A stretch of 64,000 bases of DNA from Pseudomonas khorasanensis. Its GTDB lineage: Bacteria > Pseudomonadota > Gammaproteobacteria > Pseudomonadales > Pseudomonadaceae. Of this stretch, positions 17,752 to 27,944 are shown piece after piece. Where the stretch lies: positions 558,001-622,000 of the forward strand of contig NZ_JABWQP020000002.1 of the NCBI RefSeq assembly GCF_014268505.2. Direction: 5' to 3'. Positions within the stretch are counted from its first letter, which is position 1, and each line of letters begins with the position of its first letter. The notes under the pieces are model-generated. The model ran no database searches and was not told the origin of the DNA. It was given only the letters and a program-made list of their open reading frames with translations. The position numbers were made by a program, and so were the translations under genes.

Positions 17752-20700
17752 TCAGACAAGCGGCTTAGGCTCGTGCTCTTTTTCCTCGGCTTCTTCGCGC
17801 TGCTCGACCGCGTCCTGAACGGAGCGTGGTGCTTCAGCGATCACCGCTTCGACCGATGCTTCTTCAGCGACCGGGGCAGGGGCTGCCTCGACCACATCAG
17901 CAGCAGGGGCTGGTTCGGCAGCCACTGGAGCCGCAGCGGCAGCCAGTTCGGCTTCCTTCTGCAGACGCTCTTCTTCACGCTTGCGACGACGCACTTCACG
18001 CGGATCGTTAGGTGCGCGGCCGTTTGGCGTCAGGGCGCTGACCGGCGCAGGAGCGTCAACCACCGGCGCTGGAGTTTCGGCAACCACGGGCGCTTCGACA
18101 ACAGGTGCTTCTGCAACCGGTGCTTCGAAAACCGGCGCTTCAACGACTGGCGCTGGAGCAGGTTCGGCCGCTGCAACCACTGGTTCGGAAACCATGGCTT
18201 GCGAGACTTCGGCTTCAGCCACAGGTGCTGGCGCTTCGGTCACGGCGGGCTCCGATACCCAGTTGAACGCAGTCTGCTCTTCGCGCACTTCACGCACGGT
18301 TTCGGTCACGGTTTCTGCGACGGTATCGGCAACCGGCTCTGCAACAACGACCGGCGCTTCGGCAACCGGAGCAGGCTCTGCAGCGGCTTCAGCCTGAGGC
18401 CAGGCCTGGCGAACCGGGGCCACTTCGATTTCCGGAGCAGCAGTCACTTCGACCGGCGTCGTGGCTTCTACAGCTGGCGCTTCCACTGGCGCGGTTTCCA
18501 GTGTTGCGGCGGTGGCGCGTTCGGCCTGTTCATGGGCCTGAGCTTCAGCCGGAGCGCTGATGGCGCTGCTGGCAACGGCGGCAGTAACCGCCAGGCCCGC
18601 AGCCAGATCGGCAGCCGTAGGCTCGGCAGCGTTTTCGCCGGATTCGGATTCTTCCGAACCTTCGATCACGTTACCGTTGGCATCACGCTGACGCTCACGA
18701 CGGTTGCTGCGACGACGCTGACCACGGGAGCGACGACGAGGGCGATCGCCTTCGGCGTTATCCTGACCGTCTTCCGGCAGTTGCTCTTCGTTGCTGGTGT
18801 TGACTTCTTCTTCAGCGACGGCAGCCTGCTCGGCACGCGGCTGGCGCTCTTCACGCGGTGGACGCGGTGCGCGTTCTTCGCGTGGCTGGCGAGCCGGGCG
18901 CTCTTCAGTGGTTACGGCTGCGGCAGCGGTAGCAACTGGAGCGGCGTCCAGTGGCTCGCGCAGTTCACGTACGCGTTCTTCGCGCTCGCCACGTGGCTTG
19001 CGGTCTTCGCGTGGAGCACGAGGTGCGCGTTCTTCACGAGGAGCGCGTGGAGCACGCTCTTCACGAGCGACCGGCGCTTCGGTACGGGCTTCGCGTGGCT
19101 CGCGGGCTTCACGAGGCTGGCGCTCTTCACGCGGTTCGCGCGGTGCACGCTCTTCACGTGGGGCGCGTTCTTCGCGCGGCTTGCGCTCTTCGTCGCGGCG
19201 ACCGTTACGGTTGCGGCTCTGCTGACGGCCGTTGCGGCGTTCTTCATTGCGCGCCGGGCGCTCGGTGGCCGGTTTTTCAACCACAACCGGAGCGGCAGGC
19301 TCTTCCTTGGTGGCGAACAGGCTGACCAGCGACTTCACCAGGCCCTTGAACAGGCTTGGCTCAGGTGCGGCAACCGGTGCCGGTGCAGGTGCGGCGGCAG
19401 CGACTTCGGTCGGAACCGGAGCGTTGGCGCGGGCCGGTGCGGTCTTGACTGCCGCCTCCTGGCGAACCAGGGTGCGAGTCGCAGCGGCTGGCTGGACTTC
19501 TTCGACTTCGGCAGCGGCAGCGGCGATTTCGTAGCTGGACTGGCTGGTCGCGGCTTCCGGGCTGTCGTCACGCAGGCGCTGAACTTCGAAGTGCGGTGTT
19601 TCCAGGTGATCGTTCGGCAGAATGACGATACGGGCACGGGTGCGCAATTCGATCTTGGTGATCGAGTTGCGTTTCTCGTTGAGCAGGAACGCGGCCACCG
19701 GGATCGGCACTTGTGCGCGGACTTCGGCGGTGCGGTCTTTCAGGGCTTCTTCTTCGATCAGGCGCAGGATCGCCAGCGACAGCGATTCGACGTCGCGAAT
19801 GATGCCGGTGCCGTTGCAGCGCGGGCAGACGATGCCGCTGCTTTCGCCCAGGGATGGACGCAGACGCTGACGGGACATTTCCAGCAGGCCGAAGCGCGAG
19901 ATGCGGCCGATCTGCACGCGGGCGCGGTCGGCTTCCAGGCATTCGCGGACTTTCTCTTCCACGGCGCGCTGGTTTTTGGCAGGGGTCATGTCGATGAAGT
20001 CGATGACGATCAGGCCGCCGATGTCGCGCAGGCGCAACTGACGGGCAATTTCTTCGGCGGCTTCAAGGTTGGTCTGCAGGGCGGTTTCTTCGATGTCGCT
20101 GCCTTTGGTGGCGCGCGCCGAGTTGATGTCGATGGACACCAGGGCTTCGGTCGGATCGATGACGATGGAGCCGCCGGAAGGCAGCTCAACGACGCGCTGG
20201 AAAGCGGTCTCGATCTGGCTTTCGATCTGGAAACGGTTGAACAGCGGAACGCTGTCTTCGTATAGCTTGATCTTGCTGGCGTACTGCGGCATCACCTGAC
20301 GGATGAAGGTCAGGGCTTCGTCCTGGGCTTCAACGCTGTCGATCAGCACTTCGCCGATGTCCTGGCGCAGGTAGTCGCGGATGGCGCGGATGATCACGTT
20401 GCTTTCCTGATAGATCAGGAACGGCGCGGAGCGATCCAGCGAAGCTTCTTTGATGGCGGTCCACAGTTGCAGCAGGTAGTCGAGGTCCCACTGCATTTCT
20501 TCGCTGCTGCGGCCCAGGCCGGCAGTGCGCACGATCAGACCCATGTCGGCCGGGGCAACGAGGCCGTTCAGCGCTTCACGCAGTTCGTTGCGCTCTTCGC
20601 CTTCGATGCGGCGCGAGATGCCGCCGGCACGCGGGTTGTTCGGCATCAGCACGAGGTAGCGGCCAGCAAGGCTGATGAAGGTGGTCAGGGCGGCGCCCTT

Positions 20701-21027
20701 GTTGCCACGCTCTTCTTTCTCGACCTGAACGATGACTTCCTGGCCTTCGCTCAGGACGTCCTTGATGTTGACGCGGCCTTCGGGGGCTTTCTTGAAGTAT
20801 TCGCGGGAGATTTCTTTGAGGGGCAGGAAGCCGTGGCGCTCGGAGCCGAAATCGACAAAGGCAGCCTCAAGGCTTGGTTCGATGCGAGTGATGCGGCCTT
20901 TATAGATGTTGGCCTTCTTCTGCTCGCGTGCACCGGATTCGATGTCCAGGTCGTAGAGGCGTTGGCCATCTACCAGTGCAACACGCAACTCTTCGGGTTG
21001 AGTTGCGTTAATCAGCATTCTTTTCAT
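17752..21027 (-). CDS. rne: Ribonuclease E
   Basis: Essential endoribonuclease and scaffold of the RNA degradosome at the inner membrane. 1091 residues. N-terminal catalytic half: S1 domain about 36-120, catalytic D300 ([12 protein letters not shown]) and D343 (VIDFIDM), zinc-link C401 and C404 (CPRCNGTG). The C-terminal half (about 530-1091) is low complexity: an Arg/Glu/Pro stretch of repeated EERAPRE units (about 620-740), then Ala/Pro/Val/Glu repeats, then [15 protein letters not shown] near the end. Short motifs in this tail hold RNA and degradosome partners in Pseudomonas. Start at [10 protein letters not shown], the family start; the SD is weak and a hairpin lies directly upstream. Confidence 0.97.
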   Translation of the reverse strand: MKRMLINATQPEELRVALVDGQRLYDLDIESGAREQKKANIYKGRITRIEPSLEAAFVDFGSERHGFLPLKEISREYFKKAPEGRVNIKDVLSEGQEVIVQVEKEERGNKGAALTTFISLAGRYLVLMPNNPRAGGISRRIEGEERNELREALNGLVAPADMGLIVRTAGLGRSSEEMQWDLDYLLQLWTAIKEASLDRSAPFLIYQESNVIIRAIRDYLRQDIGEVLIDSVEAQDEALTFIRQVMPQYASKIKLYEDSVPLFNRFQIESQIETAFQRVVELPSGGSIVIDPTEALVSIDINSARATKGSDIEETALQTNLEAAEEIARQLRLRDIGGLIVIDFIDMTPAKNQRAVEEKVRECLEADRARVQIGRISRFGLLEMSRQRLRPSLGESSGIVCPRCNGTGIIRDVESLSLAILRLIEEEALKDRTAEVRAQVPIPVAAFLLNEKRNSITKIELRTRARIVILPNDHLETPHFEVQRLRDDSPEAATSQSSYEIAAAAAEVEEVQPAAATRTLVRQEAAVKTAPARANAPVPTEVAAAAPAPAPVAAPEPSLFKGLVKSLVSLFATKEEPAAPVVVEKPATERPARNEERRNGRQQSRNRNGRRDEERKPREERAPREERAPREPREERQPREAREPREARTEAPVAREERAPRAPREERAPRAPREDRKPRGEREERVRELREPLDAAPVATAAAAVTTEERPARQPREERAPRPPREERQPRAEQAAVAEEEVNTSNEEQLPEDGQDNAEGDRPRRRSRGQRRRSNRRERQRDANGNVIEGSEESESGENAAEPTAADLAAGLAVTAAVASSAISAPAEAQAHEQAERATAATLETAPVEAPAVEATTPVEVTAAPEIEVAPVRQAWPQAEAAAEPAPVAEAPVVVAEPVADTVAETVTETVREVREEQTAFNWVSEPAVTEAPAPVAEAEVSQAMVSEPVVAAAEPAPAPVVEAPVFEAPVAEAPVVEAPVVAETPAPVVDAPAPVSALTPNGRAPNDPREVRRRKREEERLQKEAELAAAAAPVAAEPAPAADVVEAAPAPVAEEASVEAVIAEAPRSVQDAVEQREEAEEKEHEPKPLV

Positions 21028-21725
21028 GTAGTACCGTCGGTTTCCGGGCTGCCGGAAACGGCGTTCGGCACACACGACTTCTCACGGTCGGTGTCAGGTG
21101 CGTCGGGAGTGGTTGGCCATTCCCGTGTCCAGCGATGTACGACCAATTGGGCCGATACCGCGACGTACGCGTCCTGCTTGCTGTGGCTACTTAAGCACTC
21201 AGTCAGGAGGAGGAATCAACCAGCGGCTGTGGACGAGATGAAGCGTCTTGATAAAGCCTGTTGCTACACAGTCCGGCGGTTGTGCATCTCCACCCTACAC
21301 GTATCCCTGATAATTCGGGTGCTGCCGCGCGCAGAATCCGCAGCGGGTTGGCATTTACCGTGAGCTCCGAAAGGGGAGGTCACGCATCATGGCTAATTCA
21401 GGCGATGTTTCCGAAGCAATCGCTCGGGGTCATTCGCGGTTGACTGCACTTTGTGAACTGGCCTCGAATATCGCCTGCCGGGCGAGTGAAAACTCTGCTC
21501 GGCGGTGTAATTCAGGCCTCATGTCACCTGCGCTCGTTACAACCGCAAACTCCACCGTTACGTAGCGAAAGCCCCGTAGGACGGCCTCGCGCCCTGGTGA
21601 ATTGCGTTGGTCAGGGCCGGTCTTTGACCGTGGTTCCGCTGTCCAGGCCGCTTTTGGCGGCGTTCGCGACTATAGCAGCAATGATTAAGTGCTTCAAATC
21701 CATAAAAATTGTTATCATCCGCGCC
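21028..21725. other. Long divergent intergenic region rne/rluC with rne leader hairpin
   Basis: 698 bases without a recognisable gene. Nearest rne there is a perfect 8-base inverted repeat GTTTCCGG-GCTG-CCGGAAAC (21040-21059), 12 bases upstream of the rne ATG on the minus strand, which would fold in the rne 5' leader. In E. coli RNase E controls its own mRNA through leader hairpins; that this region works the same way is inference. The rluC end is AT-rich (AAAAATTGTTATCAT at 21704-21718). I could not fix promoters with confidence. Confidence 0.6.
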
Positions 21726-22685
21726 ATGACAACTACTGCCCCTTCGACTCCAGGCGTTCAACTGCTTGAAGTCTCGCCGGAGTATGCCGGCCAACGAATC
21801 GACAACTTTCTCCTCGCCCGGCTCAAAGGCGTGCCCAAGACCCTGATTTACCGCATTTTGCGCAAAGGCGAAGTGCGTGTGAACAAGGGTCGGATCAAGC
21901 CCGAATACAAGCTGCAGGCCGGCGATATCGTGCGCGTTCCGCCGGTTCGCGTGCCTGAGCGCGACGAGCCGGTGCCTTTGGCGCAAGGCCTGTTGCAGCG
22001 CCTGGAAGCCTCGATCGTCTTCGAAGACAAAGCCTTGATCGTGATCAACAAGCCCGCCGGCATTGCGGTTCATGGTGGCAGCGGCTTGAATTTCGGCGTG
22101 ATCGAAGCCTTTCGTCAGTTGCGTCCCGATGCCAAGGAGCTGGAACTGGTTCACCGTCTCGACCGTGACACCTCCGGCCTGCTGATGATCGCCAAGAAGC
22201 GCAGCATGCTGCGGCATCTGCATGAGCAATTGCGCGGCGATGGTGTCGACAAGCGCTACATGGCGCTGGTCCGCGGCAATTGGGCAACCTCAATCAAGCA
22301 AGTCCGTGCGCCGTTGCTCAAGAGCAATTTGCGCTCCGGCGAGCGCATGGTCGAGGTGAATGAGGAGGGCAAAGAAGCCCTGACCCTGTTCAAGGTGCTA
22401 CGTCGCTTCGGTGATTTCGCGACCATGGTCGAGGCCAAGCCGGTGACCGGGCGCACCCACCAGATTCGCGTTCACACCCTGCACGCCGGGCATTGCATCG
22501 CTGGCGACAGCAAGTACGGCGACGATGATTTCACCAAGGAAATCCGCGATCTGGGCGGCAAGCGTCTATTCCTTCACGCCTACATGTTGACCGTGCCGCT
22601 GCCCGACGGCGGCAAGCTGAATTTGCAAGCGCCCGTCGATGAGATGTGGGCCAAGACCGTGGAGCGCCTGAGTGCAGCACCGTGA
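21726..22685 (+). CDS. rluC: 23S rRNA pseudouridine synthase RluC
   Basis: Makes pseudouridine at positions 955, 2504 and 2580 (E. coli numbering) of 23S rRNA. 319 residues: S4 RNA-binding domain about 22-80 ([21 protein letters not shown]) and RluA-type catalytic domain with nucleophile D146 in HRLDRDTSG (143-151). Start at [10 protein letters not shown], the usual opening in Pseudomonas; no clear Shine-Dalgarno sequence, and an in-frame ATG at 21681 cannot be excluded. Divergent from rne, a conserved pair. The 3' end overlaps the next gene by 14 bases. Confidence 0.95.
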   Translation: MTTTAPSTPGVQLLEVSPEYAGQRIDNFLLARLKGVPKTLIYRILRKGEVRVNKGRIKPEYKLQAGDIVRVPPVRVPERDEPVPLAQGLLQRLEASIVFEDKALIVINKPAGIAVHGGSGLNFGVIEAFRQLRPDAKELELVHRLDRDTSGLLMIAKKRSMLRHLHEQLRGDGVDKRYMALVRGNWATSIKQVRAPLLKSNLRSGERMVEVNEEGKEALTLFKVLRRFGDFATMVEAKPVTGRTHQIRVHTLHAGHCIAGDSKYGDDDFTKEIRDLGGKRLFLHAYMLTVPLPDGGKLNLQAPVDEMWAKTVERLSAAP

Positions 22686-23334
22686 TTACAAGCTGTTGAT
22701 TTTCGATTGGGACGGCACGCTGGCTGATTCCATCCATCGGATCGTCGAGGCCATGCATTCGGCGTCCGGGCGTTCCGGTTTCGAGTTGCGCGATGACTTC
22801 GCTGTCAAAGGCATCATCGGTCTTGGCTTGCCGGAAGCGATTCGCACCCTGTACCCCGAAATCAGTGACGCAGAAATGCTCTTGTTTCGCGAGTACTACG
22901 CCGACCACTACATCGCTGCCGAAGCCGTACCATCGCCGCTCTTCGAAGGGGTTGTCGAATCGATGGCTTCGTTTCGCGAGCAGGGTTATCGCCTGGCGGT
23001 CGCGACCGGCAAGAACCGTCGCGGACTGGATCGGGTGCTCAAGGCCAACGGCTGGGAAGATTATTTCGATATCACCCGTGCTGCCGATGAAACTGCCAGC
23101 AAGCCACACCCTCTGATGCTGGAGCAGATCCTCGGCCACTGCGGTGTGCGCCGGGAGCAGGCGTTGATGGTCGGTGATTCGTCCTTCGATCTGCTGATGG
23201 CGCGAAACGCGGGGATGGATTCGGTGGCGGTCAGTTATGGCGCGCAATCGATCGAGTCCCTGCAGCAGTTCGAGCCGCGCCTGTCGATCGACCGTTTTTC
23301 TGAATTGCATGCCTGGCTGGGACAGCAGGTTTAA
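22672..23334 (+). CDS. HAD superfamily phosphatase (PGP-like)
   Basis: 220-residue HAD hydrolase with motif [10 protein letters not shown] at residues 12-20 (nucleophile D12, acid/base D14), helical cap, and motif [16 protein letters not shown]. Resembles phosphoglycolate-phosphatase-like proteins that follow rluC in Pseudomonas; the physiological substrate is not certain from sequence. GTG start inside the end of rluC, a 14-base overlap, indicating coupling. Confidence 0.88.
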   Translation: MQHRDYKLLIFDWDGTLADSIHRIVEAMHSASGRSGFELRDDFAVKGIIGLGLPEAIRTLYPEISDAEMLLFREYYADHYIAAEAVPSPLFEGVVESMASFREQGYRLAVATGKNRRGLDRVLKANGWEDYFDITRAADETASKPHPLMLEQILGHCGVRREQALMVGDSSFDLLMARNAGMDSVAVSYGAQSIESLQQFEPRLSIDRFSELHAWLGQQV

Positions 23335-23358
23335 TACGTTTTTGCTGGGGTAGATGGC

Positions 23359-24348
23359 ATGACCGACGAATGGAAAGCACCGGCCAAGGCAAGTGCCGAC
23401 GACGGTGACGCGAAAAGCTGGAAGCTGTTGGAAAAGACCCTGCTGGCGGGTGTGCAGGAACAGCGTCGCTCGCGGCGCTGGGGGATTTTCTTCAAGCTGC
23501 TGACGTTTGTTTATCTGTTCGTTGCGCTGATTCTGTTCACGCCGCTGATGGACTTGGAAAAAAGCGCCGCGCGCGGCCCGAACTACACCGCGCTGATCGA
23601 CATCGAGGGCATGATCGCCGACAAGGAACCGGCCAGCGCCGACAACATCGTTGGCAGCCTGCGGGCGGCGTTCGAAGACAAAAAGGTCAAGGGCGTAATC
23701 CTGCGCATCAACAGCCCGGGCGGCAGCCCGGTGCAGTCTGGTTACGTCTATGACGAAATCAAGCGTCTGCGTGGCCTGCACCCTGAGATCAAGCTGTACG
23801 CGGTGATTTCCGATCTGGGTGCATCCGGTGCCTATTACATTGCCAGTGCGGCGGATCAGATCTATGCCGACAAGGCCAGCCTGGTGGGATCCATCGGGGT
23901 GACGGCGGCGGGGTATGGTTTTGTCGGCACCATGGAGAAACTTGGCGTGGAGCGTCGCACCTACACCTCGGGCGAGCACAAATCGTTCCTTGACCCGTTC
24001 CAGCCGCAGAAGCCTGAAGAAACGGCATTCTGGCAAAGCGTGCTCGACACCACGCACAAGCAGTTCATCAATAGCGTCAAGCAGGGCCGTGGCGAGCGTC
24101 TGAAAGATAAAGAGCATCCAGAGCTGTTCTCGGGGCTGGTCTGGTCGGGTGAGCAGGCGTTGCCGCTGGGCCTGATCGATGGGCTCGGCAGCGCCAGTTC
24201 GGTAGCGCGTGATGTGATTGGCGAGAAAGAGCTGGTGGATTTCACCGTTCAGGAATCGCCGTTCGACCGCTTCTCGAAAAAGCTCGGCGCCAGCGTGGCG
24301 GAGCAATTGGCAATGTGGATGGGTTTTCACGGGCCTTCGTTGCGATAG
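23359..24348 (+). CDS. sppA: Signal peptide peptidase SppA (short form)
   Basis: 329-residue membrane-anchored serine peptidase that cuts cleaved signal peptides. One membrane helix at about 43-62 and a periplasmic S49 domain; likely Ser/Lys dyad S156 (LGASGAYY) and K208 (GEHKSFLDPF). Half the length of E. coli SppA, like the short bacterial forms that assemble as a ring. It starts 24 bases after the HAD gene. Confidence 0.92.
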   Translation: MTDEWKAPAKASADDGDAKSWKLLEKTLLAGVQEQRRSRRWGIFFKLLTFVYLFVALILFTPLMDLEKSAARGPNYTALIDIEGMIADKEPASADNIVGSLRAAFEDKKVKGVILRINSPGGSPVQSGYVYDEIKRLRGLHPEIKLYAVISDLGASGAYYIASAADQIYADKASLVGSIGVTAAGYGFVGTMEKLGVERRTYTSGEHKSFLDPFQPQKPEETAFWQSVLDTTHKQFINSVKQGRGERLKDKEHPELFSGLVWSGEQALPLGLIDGLGSASSVARDVIGEKELVDFTVQESPFDRFSKKLGASVAEQLAMWMGFHGPSLR

Positions 24349-24361
24349 TTCGTTTCAACGT

Positions 24362-24439
24362 CAAAAGATCGCAGCCTTCGGCAGCTCCTACATGGGAATA
24401 TAAAACCGTGTAGGAGCTGCCGAAGGCTGCGATCTTTTG
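24362..24439. repeat. Long perfect inverted repeat (GATCGCAGCCTTCGG family)
   Basis: 30-base perfect arms (core AAAAGATCGCAGCCTTCGGC) around a 16-base centre. It lies between the convergent sppA and maf genes; with A/T runs at the ends it can also act as a bidirectional terminator. An imperfect relative is at 54054-54134. Confidence 0.95.
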
Positions 24440-24443
24440 CTTT

Positions 24444-25022
24444 TCAGGGCACCTGCACACCTTCCGCGATCAGCATGTCGATCAGGCGAATCAGCGGCAG
24501 CCCGATCAGGCTGGTGGCGTCCGGGCCTTCGGTCGATTGAAACAGGCTCACGCCCAGACCCTCGGCCTTGAAGCTGCCGGCGCAGTCATAGGGCTGTTCG
24601 ATTTTTAAATAGCGTTCAATGCGCTCCACACTGAGCTGGCGCATGTGAACGGTGAACGGCACGCAGTCGACCTGGCACTGTCCTGTCTCGCTGTTGAGTA
24701 GGGCCAGTCCTGTCAGGAATGTCACGCTGGCGCCGCTGGCTGCCATCAGTTGCGTACGGGCGTTCTCGAACGTGTGTGGCTTGCCGATGATCTGCTCGTC
24801 AAGCACGGCCACCTGATCAGAGCCGATGATCAGGTGGGCGGGGTGGCTGTCGGCCAGGGCGCGGGATTTTTGTTCGGCGAGGCGCTTGACCAGCTCGATT
24901 GCCGTTTCGCCCGGGCGGTGACTTTCATCGATATCCGGCGAGCTGCAGACGAACGGCAGGTGGAGCCGGGCGAGCAATTCCCGGCGGTAAGTCGAGCTTG
25001 AAGCAAGCAATAAAGGCAGCAT
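24444..25022 (-). CDS. maf: Maf-family nucleoside triphosphate pyrophosphatase (YceF type)
   Basis: 192-residue house-cleaning NTP pyrophosphatase; the YceF subgroup acts on m7GTP and related nucleotides. Conserved opening LLLASSSTYRRELL (5-18), central IGSDQVAVLD, and C-terminal EGPDATSLIGLP. AGGAGA upstream of the ATG. Divergent from the DUF177-rpmF operon, as in most gammaproteobacteria. Confidence 0.95.
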   Translation of the reverse strand: MLPLLLASSSTYRRELLARLHLPFVCSSPDIDESHRPGETAIELVKRLAEQKSRALADSHPAHLIIGSDQVAVLDEQIIGKPHTFENARTQLMAASGASVTFLTGLALLNSETGQCQVDCVPFTVHMRQLSVERIERYLKIEQPYDCAGSFKAEGLGVSLFQSTEGPDATSLIGLPLIRLIDMLIAEGVQVP

Positions 25023-25090
25023 TGGCGTCTCCTGAGTCAGGTGCGGATTCTAGCGGAGGCACGCAAGTGACGGACAGGGCACAATTTCCT

Positions 25091-25118
25091 TTGACATGGG
25101 TGGGTGCATCCCTATAAT
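25091..25118 (+). promoter_or_regulatory. Near-consensus sigma-70 promoter of the DUF177-rpmF operon
   Basis: TTGACA at 25091-25096 and TATAAT at 25113-25118, 16-base spacing, about 10 bases before the DUF177 start. Both hexamers are exact consensus, so strong constitutive expression of the ribosome/fatty-acid genes downstream is expected. Confidence 0.88.
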
Positions 25119-25127
25119 GCTGCGCCT

Positions 25128-25655
25128 ATGTTGAATGACCCGATTCCACCTCACGTTGACCCGCGCAAATTGGCTGACCGTGGCACCACCCTTCAAGGTG
25201 AACTGCTGCTGGCCGATTTGAAGAGACTCTGCGACCCGCTTTCCGACACCGTCGGGAAGGTGCAGGCAAAACTCGTTTTTGAACGAGATGAACGTAAATC
25301 TGTGGTGATCCACAGCTTTATCGACACCGAAGTCAAAATGGTTTGCCAGCGTTGTCTTGAGCTGGTCACCCTGCCGATCCACAGCGAATGCAGTTACGCG
25401 GTGGTGAAGGAGGGTGCGAATACCCAGTCGTTACCGAAAGGTTATGACGTGCTGGAACTGGGCGAAGATCCATTGGATCTGCAGTCACTGATCGAGGAGG
25501 AGCTTCTGCTCGCCTTGCCCATTGTGCCTGCTCATCATCCGGAAGAATGCCAGCAGCCGGCGGGAGCAGATGAACCCGAACCGAGCGAGGACGAGGTAAC
25601 GCGGTCCAACCCGTTCAGTGTATTGGCGCAGTTAAAGCGTGACCCAAACGTTTAG
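25128..25655 (+). CDS. DUF177 (YceD) family protein
   Basis: 175-residue YceD protein with the CxxC pair CQRCLELV in the middle and an acidic C-terminal part (HHPEECQQPAGADEPEPSEDE). The family precedes rpmF in most bacteria and has been linked to 23S rRNA processing or ribosome assembly; activity is not proven by sequence. The short distance from the -10 box gives a very short leader, so this ATG rather than the one 24 bases upstream is taken as the start. Confidence 0.92.
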   Translation: MLNDPIPPHVDPRKLADRGTTLQGELLLADLKRLCDPLSDTVGKVQAKLVFERDERKSVVIHSFIDTEVKMVCQRCLELVTLPIHSECSYAVVKEGANTQSLPKGYDVLELGEDPLDLQSLIEEELLLALPIVPAHHPEECQQPAGADEPEPSEDEVTRSNPFSVLAQLKRDPNV

Positions 25656-25668
25656 GAGTTAATCAATT

Positions 25669-25851
25669 ATGGCTGTTCAGCAGAACAAAAAATCCCGCTC
25701 TGCCCGTGACATGCGCCGTTCGCACGACGCTCTCGAGGCTAGCACCCTGTCTGTAGAAAAAACCACCGGTGAAGTTCACCTGCGTCACCACGTATCGCCA
25801 GAAGGCGTATACCGTGGCCGTAAAGTGATCGACAAGGGCGCTGACGAGTAA
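25669..25851 (+). CDS. rpmF: 50S ribosomal protein L32
   Basis: 60-residue bL32 ([20 protein letters not shown] opening), the form without zinc-binding cysteines. AGGAGTTAATCAATT precedes the ATG. First of the rpmF-plsX-fabDG-acpP-fabF series. Confidence 0.98.
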
Positions 25852-25855
25852 TCAC

Positions 25856-26866
25856 TTGTCCGCTCAAGTCATCGCGATTGACGCAATGGGCGGGGACTTC
25901 GGTCCCCGCAGCATTGTTCAGGCCAGCCTCGCTTGCCTGTCTGCTACGCCCTCGCTGCACCTGGCCCTCGTCGGTCAACCCTCCCTACTTGAAGCATTGA
26001 TCAACGGCCAATCGGCTGCCGATCGCGCGCGCCTGACGATTGTGCCGGCCAGCGAAGTCATCACCATGGACGAAAAGCCTTCCCAGGCCTTGCGTGGCAA
26101 GCCGGATTCGTCGATGCGTGTCGCTCTTGAGTTGTTGCGCGATGGCAAGGTCCAGGCCTGCGTCAGTGCCGGAAATACCGGCGCGCTGATGGCCCTGTCG
26201 CGGTTCGTGCTCAAGACGCTGCCCGGTATTGATCGCCCGGCGATGGTGGCGGCGATTCCGACGCAGAAGGGTTATTGCCAGTTGCTCGACCTGGGCGCCA
26301 ATGTCGATTGCAGTGCCGAGCATCTGCTGCAGTTCGCGGTAATGGGTTCGGTGGCGGCGCAGACGCTGGGTATTGCGCGTCCGCGCGTGGCGCTGCTGAA
26401 CATCGGCACCGAAGACATCAAGGGCAATCAGCAGGTCAAGCTCGCCGCGACGCTGTTGCAAGCGGCACGCGGGATCAACTACATCGGCTTCATCGAAGGT
26501 GATGGCTTGTATCGCGGTGAGGCGGATGTGGTGGTGTGCGACGGTTTTGTCGGCAATATCCTGCTCAAATCCAGTGAAGGTCTGGCGACGATGATTGCCG
26601 GGCGTATCGAAGCCTTGTTCAAGAAAAACCTCGCCTCTCGCGTTGTCGGCGCCCTGGCCCTGCCGTTGATGAAACGGCTGCAGGCTGATCTGGCCCCGGC
26701 GCGACATAATGGCGCAAGCTTCCTCGGATTGCAGGGCATCGTCGTGAAAAGTCACGGATCGGCCGGGGTTCAGGGCTTTCAGAGTGCCATTCAGCGAGCG
26801 CTGATCGAGATCCAGGAGAACTTGCCCGAGCGTCTCCATGGTCGTCTGGAGGATTTGTTGTCTTAG
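25856..26866 (+). CDS. plsX: Phosphate acyltransferase PlsX
   Basis: Converts acyl-ACP to acyl-phosphate for phosphatidic acid synthesis. 336 residues; opening [18 protein letters not shown], central [11 protein letters not shown] and C-terminal [10 protein letters not shown] are family hallmarks. Translation most likely begins at a TTG four bases after the rpmF stop; no other start codon is close enough, and AGHosted coupling to rpmF would explain use of the weak codon. Peripheral membrane enzyme. Confidence 0.93.
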   Translation: MSAQVIAIDAMGGDFGPRSIVQASLACLSATPSLHLALVGQPSLLEALINGQSAADRARLTIVPASEVITMDEKPSQALRGKPDSSMRVALELLRDGKVQACVSAGNTGALMALSRFVLKTLPGIDRPAMVAAIPTQKGYCQLLDLGANVDCSAEHLLQFAVMGSVAAQTLGIARPRVALLNIGTEDIKGNQQVKLAATLLQAARGINYIGFIEGDGLYRGEADVVVCDGFVGNILLKSSEGLATMIAGRIEALFKKNLASRVVGALALPLMKRLQADLAPARHNGASFLGLQGIVVKSHGSAGVQGFQSAIQRALIEIQENLPERLHGRLEDLLS

Positions 26867-26936
26867 GCGTTTTCGTCGGACAATGCTTAAATGTGACCGC
26901 CCGGTTCAAAGGGCCATCCAAACTGTCAGTTTCTTG

Positions 26937-26952
26937 CGTCCCGAACGGGACG
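26937..26952. promoter_or_regulatory. Palindrome between plsX and fabD
   Basis: Perfect palindrome CGTCCCG-AA-CGGGACG followed by TCATTTTC. Could be a weak terminator/attenuator or a protein site in front of fabD; no proof of either. Confidence 0.45.
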
Positions 26953-26989
26953 TCATTTTCCGACGACAAGATCATTAGGGGCTTGTTAC

Positions 26990-27928
26990 ATGTCTGCTTC
27001 CCTCGCATTCGTCTTTCCAGGACAGGGTTCGCAGTCCCTCGGCATGCTGGCCGAGCTGGGCGCGCAACATCCGCTGATCCTCGAAACCTTCAAAGAAGCC
27101 TCTGCTGCGCTGGGCTACGACCTCTGGGCATTGACTCAGCAGGGCCCGGAAGAGTCGCTCAATCAAACCGATAAAACCCAACCTGCCATTCTGACCGCGT
27201 CGATTGCCCTGTGGCGTCTGTGGCTGGCTGAAGGCGGTGAGCGTCCGGCATTTGTTGCCGGTCACAGCCTGGGTGAATACAGCGCATTGGTCGCTGCTGG
27301 CAGCCTGACGCTGGCCGACGCGGTGAAGCTCGTCGAACGCCGTGGTCAGTTGATGCAGGAAGCGGTTCCGGCCGGGCAGGGCGGCATGGCGGCCATCCTC
27401 GGTCTGGAAGATGCCGACGTGCTGGCAGCCTGCGCTGAAGCGGCGCAAGGCGAAGTCGTCAGCGCGGTCAACTTCAACTCGCCGGGTCAGGTTGTGATTG
27501 CCGGCGCCAAGGCTGCGGTCGAGCGCGCCATCGAGGGCTGCAAGGCGCGTGGCGCCAAGCGTGCCATGCCATTGCCAGTGAGCGTGCCGTCGCACTGCGA
27601 ACTGATGCGTCCGGCCGCCGAGCGCTTCGCCGAATCCATCGCTGCCATCGACTGGCAGGCGCCTCGGATTCCTGTCGTTCAGAACGTCAGCGCGCAGGTG
27701 CCGGCTGATCTGGAAACTCTCAAGCGCGATCTGCTCGAACAACTCTACAAGCCAGTGCGCTGGGTCGAGTCGGTACAGACGCTGGCCGCCAGGGGCGCGA
27801 CCAATCTCGTCGAATGCGGCCCGGGCAAAGTACTGGCTGGCCTGAACAAGCGTTGCGCCGAAGGCGTTTCGACTTCCAACCTCAATACCCCAGACGCCTT
27901 CGCTGCCGCTCGCGCAGCGCAGGCCTGA
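26990..27928 (+). CDS. fabD: Malonyl-CoA:ACP transacylase FabD
   Basis: Loads malonate onto ACP for fatty-acid synthesis. 312 residues. Opening FVFPGQGSQ, nucleophile S93 in GHSLGE, catalytic H202 in VPSHCELM. Follows plsX after 123 bases that contain a palindrome; fabG follows after 16 bases. Confidence 0.98.
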   Translation: MSASLAFVFPGQGSQSLGMLAELGAQHPLILETFKEASAALGYDLWALTQQGPEESLNQTDKTQPAILTASIALWRLWLAEGGERPAFVAGHSLGEYSALVAAGSLTLADAVKLVERRGQLMQEAVPAGQGGMAAILGLEDADVLAACAEAAQGEVVSAVNFNSPGQVVIAGAKAAVERAIEGCKARGAKRAMPLPVSVPSHCELMRPAAERFAESIAAIDWQAPRIPVVQNVSAQVPADLETLKRDLLEQLYKPVRWVESVQTLAARGATNLVECGPGKVLAGLNKRCAEGVSTSNLNTPDAFAAARAAQA

Positions 27929-27944
27929 ATCAGGAGAAACTTGC

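Noticed and set aside
17773..20265. Long plus-strand open frame (830 codons) opposite rne
   Set aside because: It mirrors the repetitive, GC-biased rne coding strand; composition (Phe/Arg/Gly/Cys-rich, no family motif) is that of an antisense shadow.
22531..24330. 599-codon minus-strand frame over rluC-HAD-sppA
   Set aside because: Covers three real genes on the opposite strand, no protein signature.
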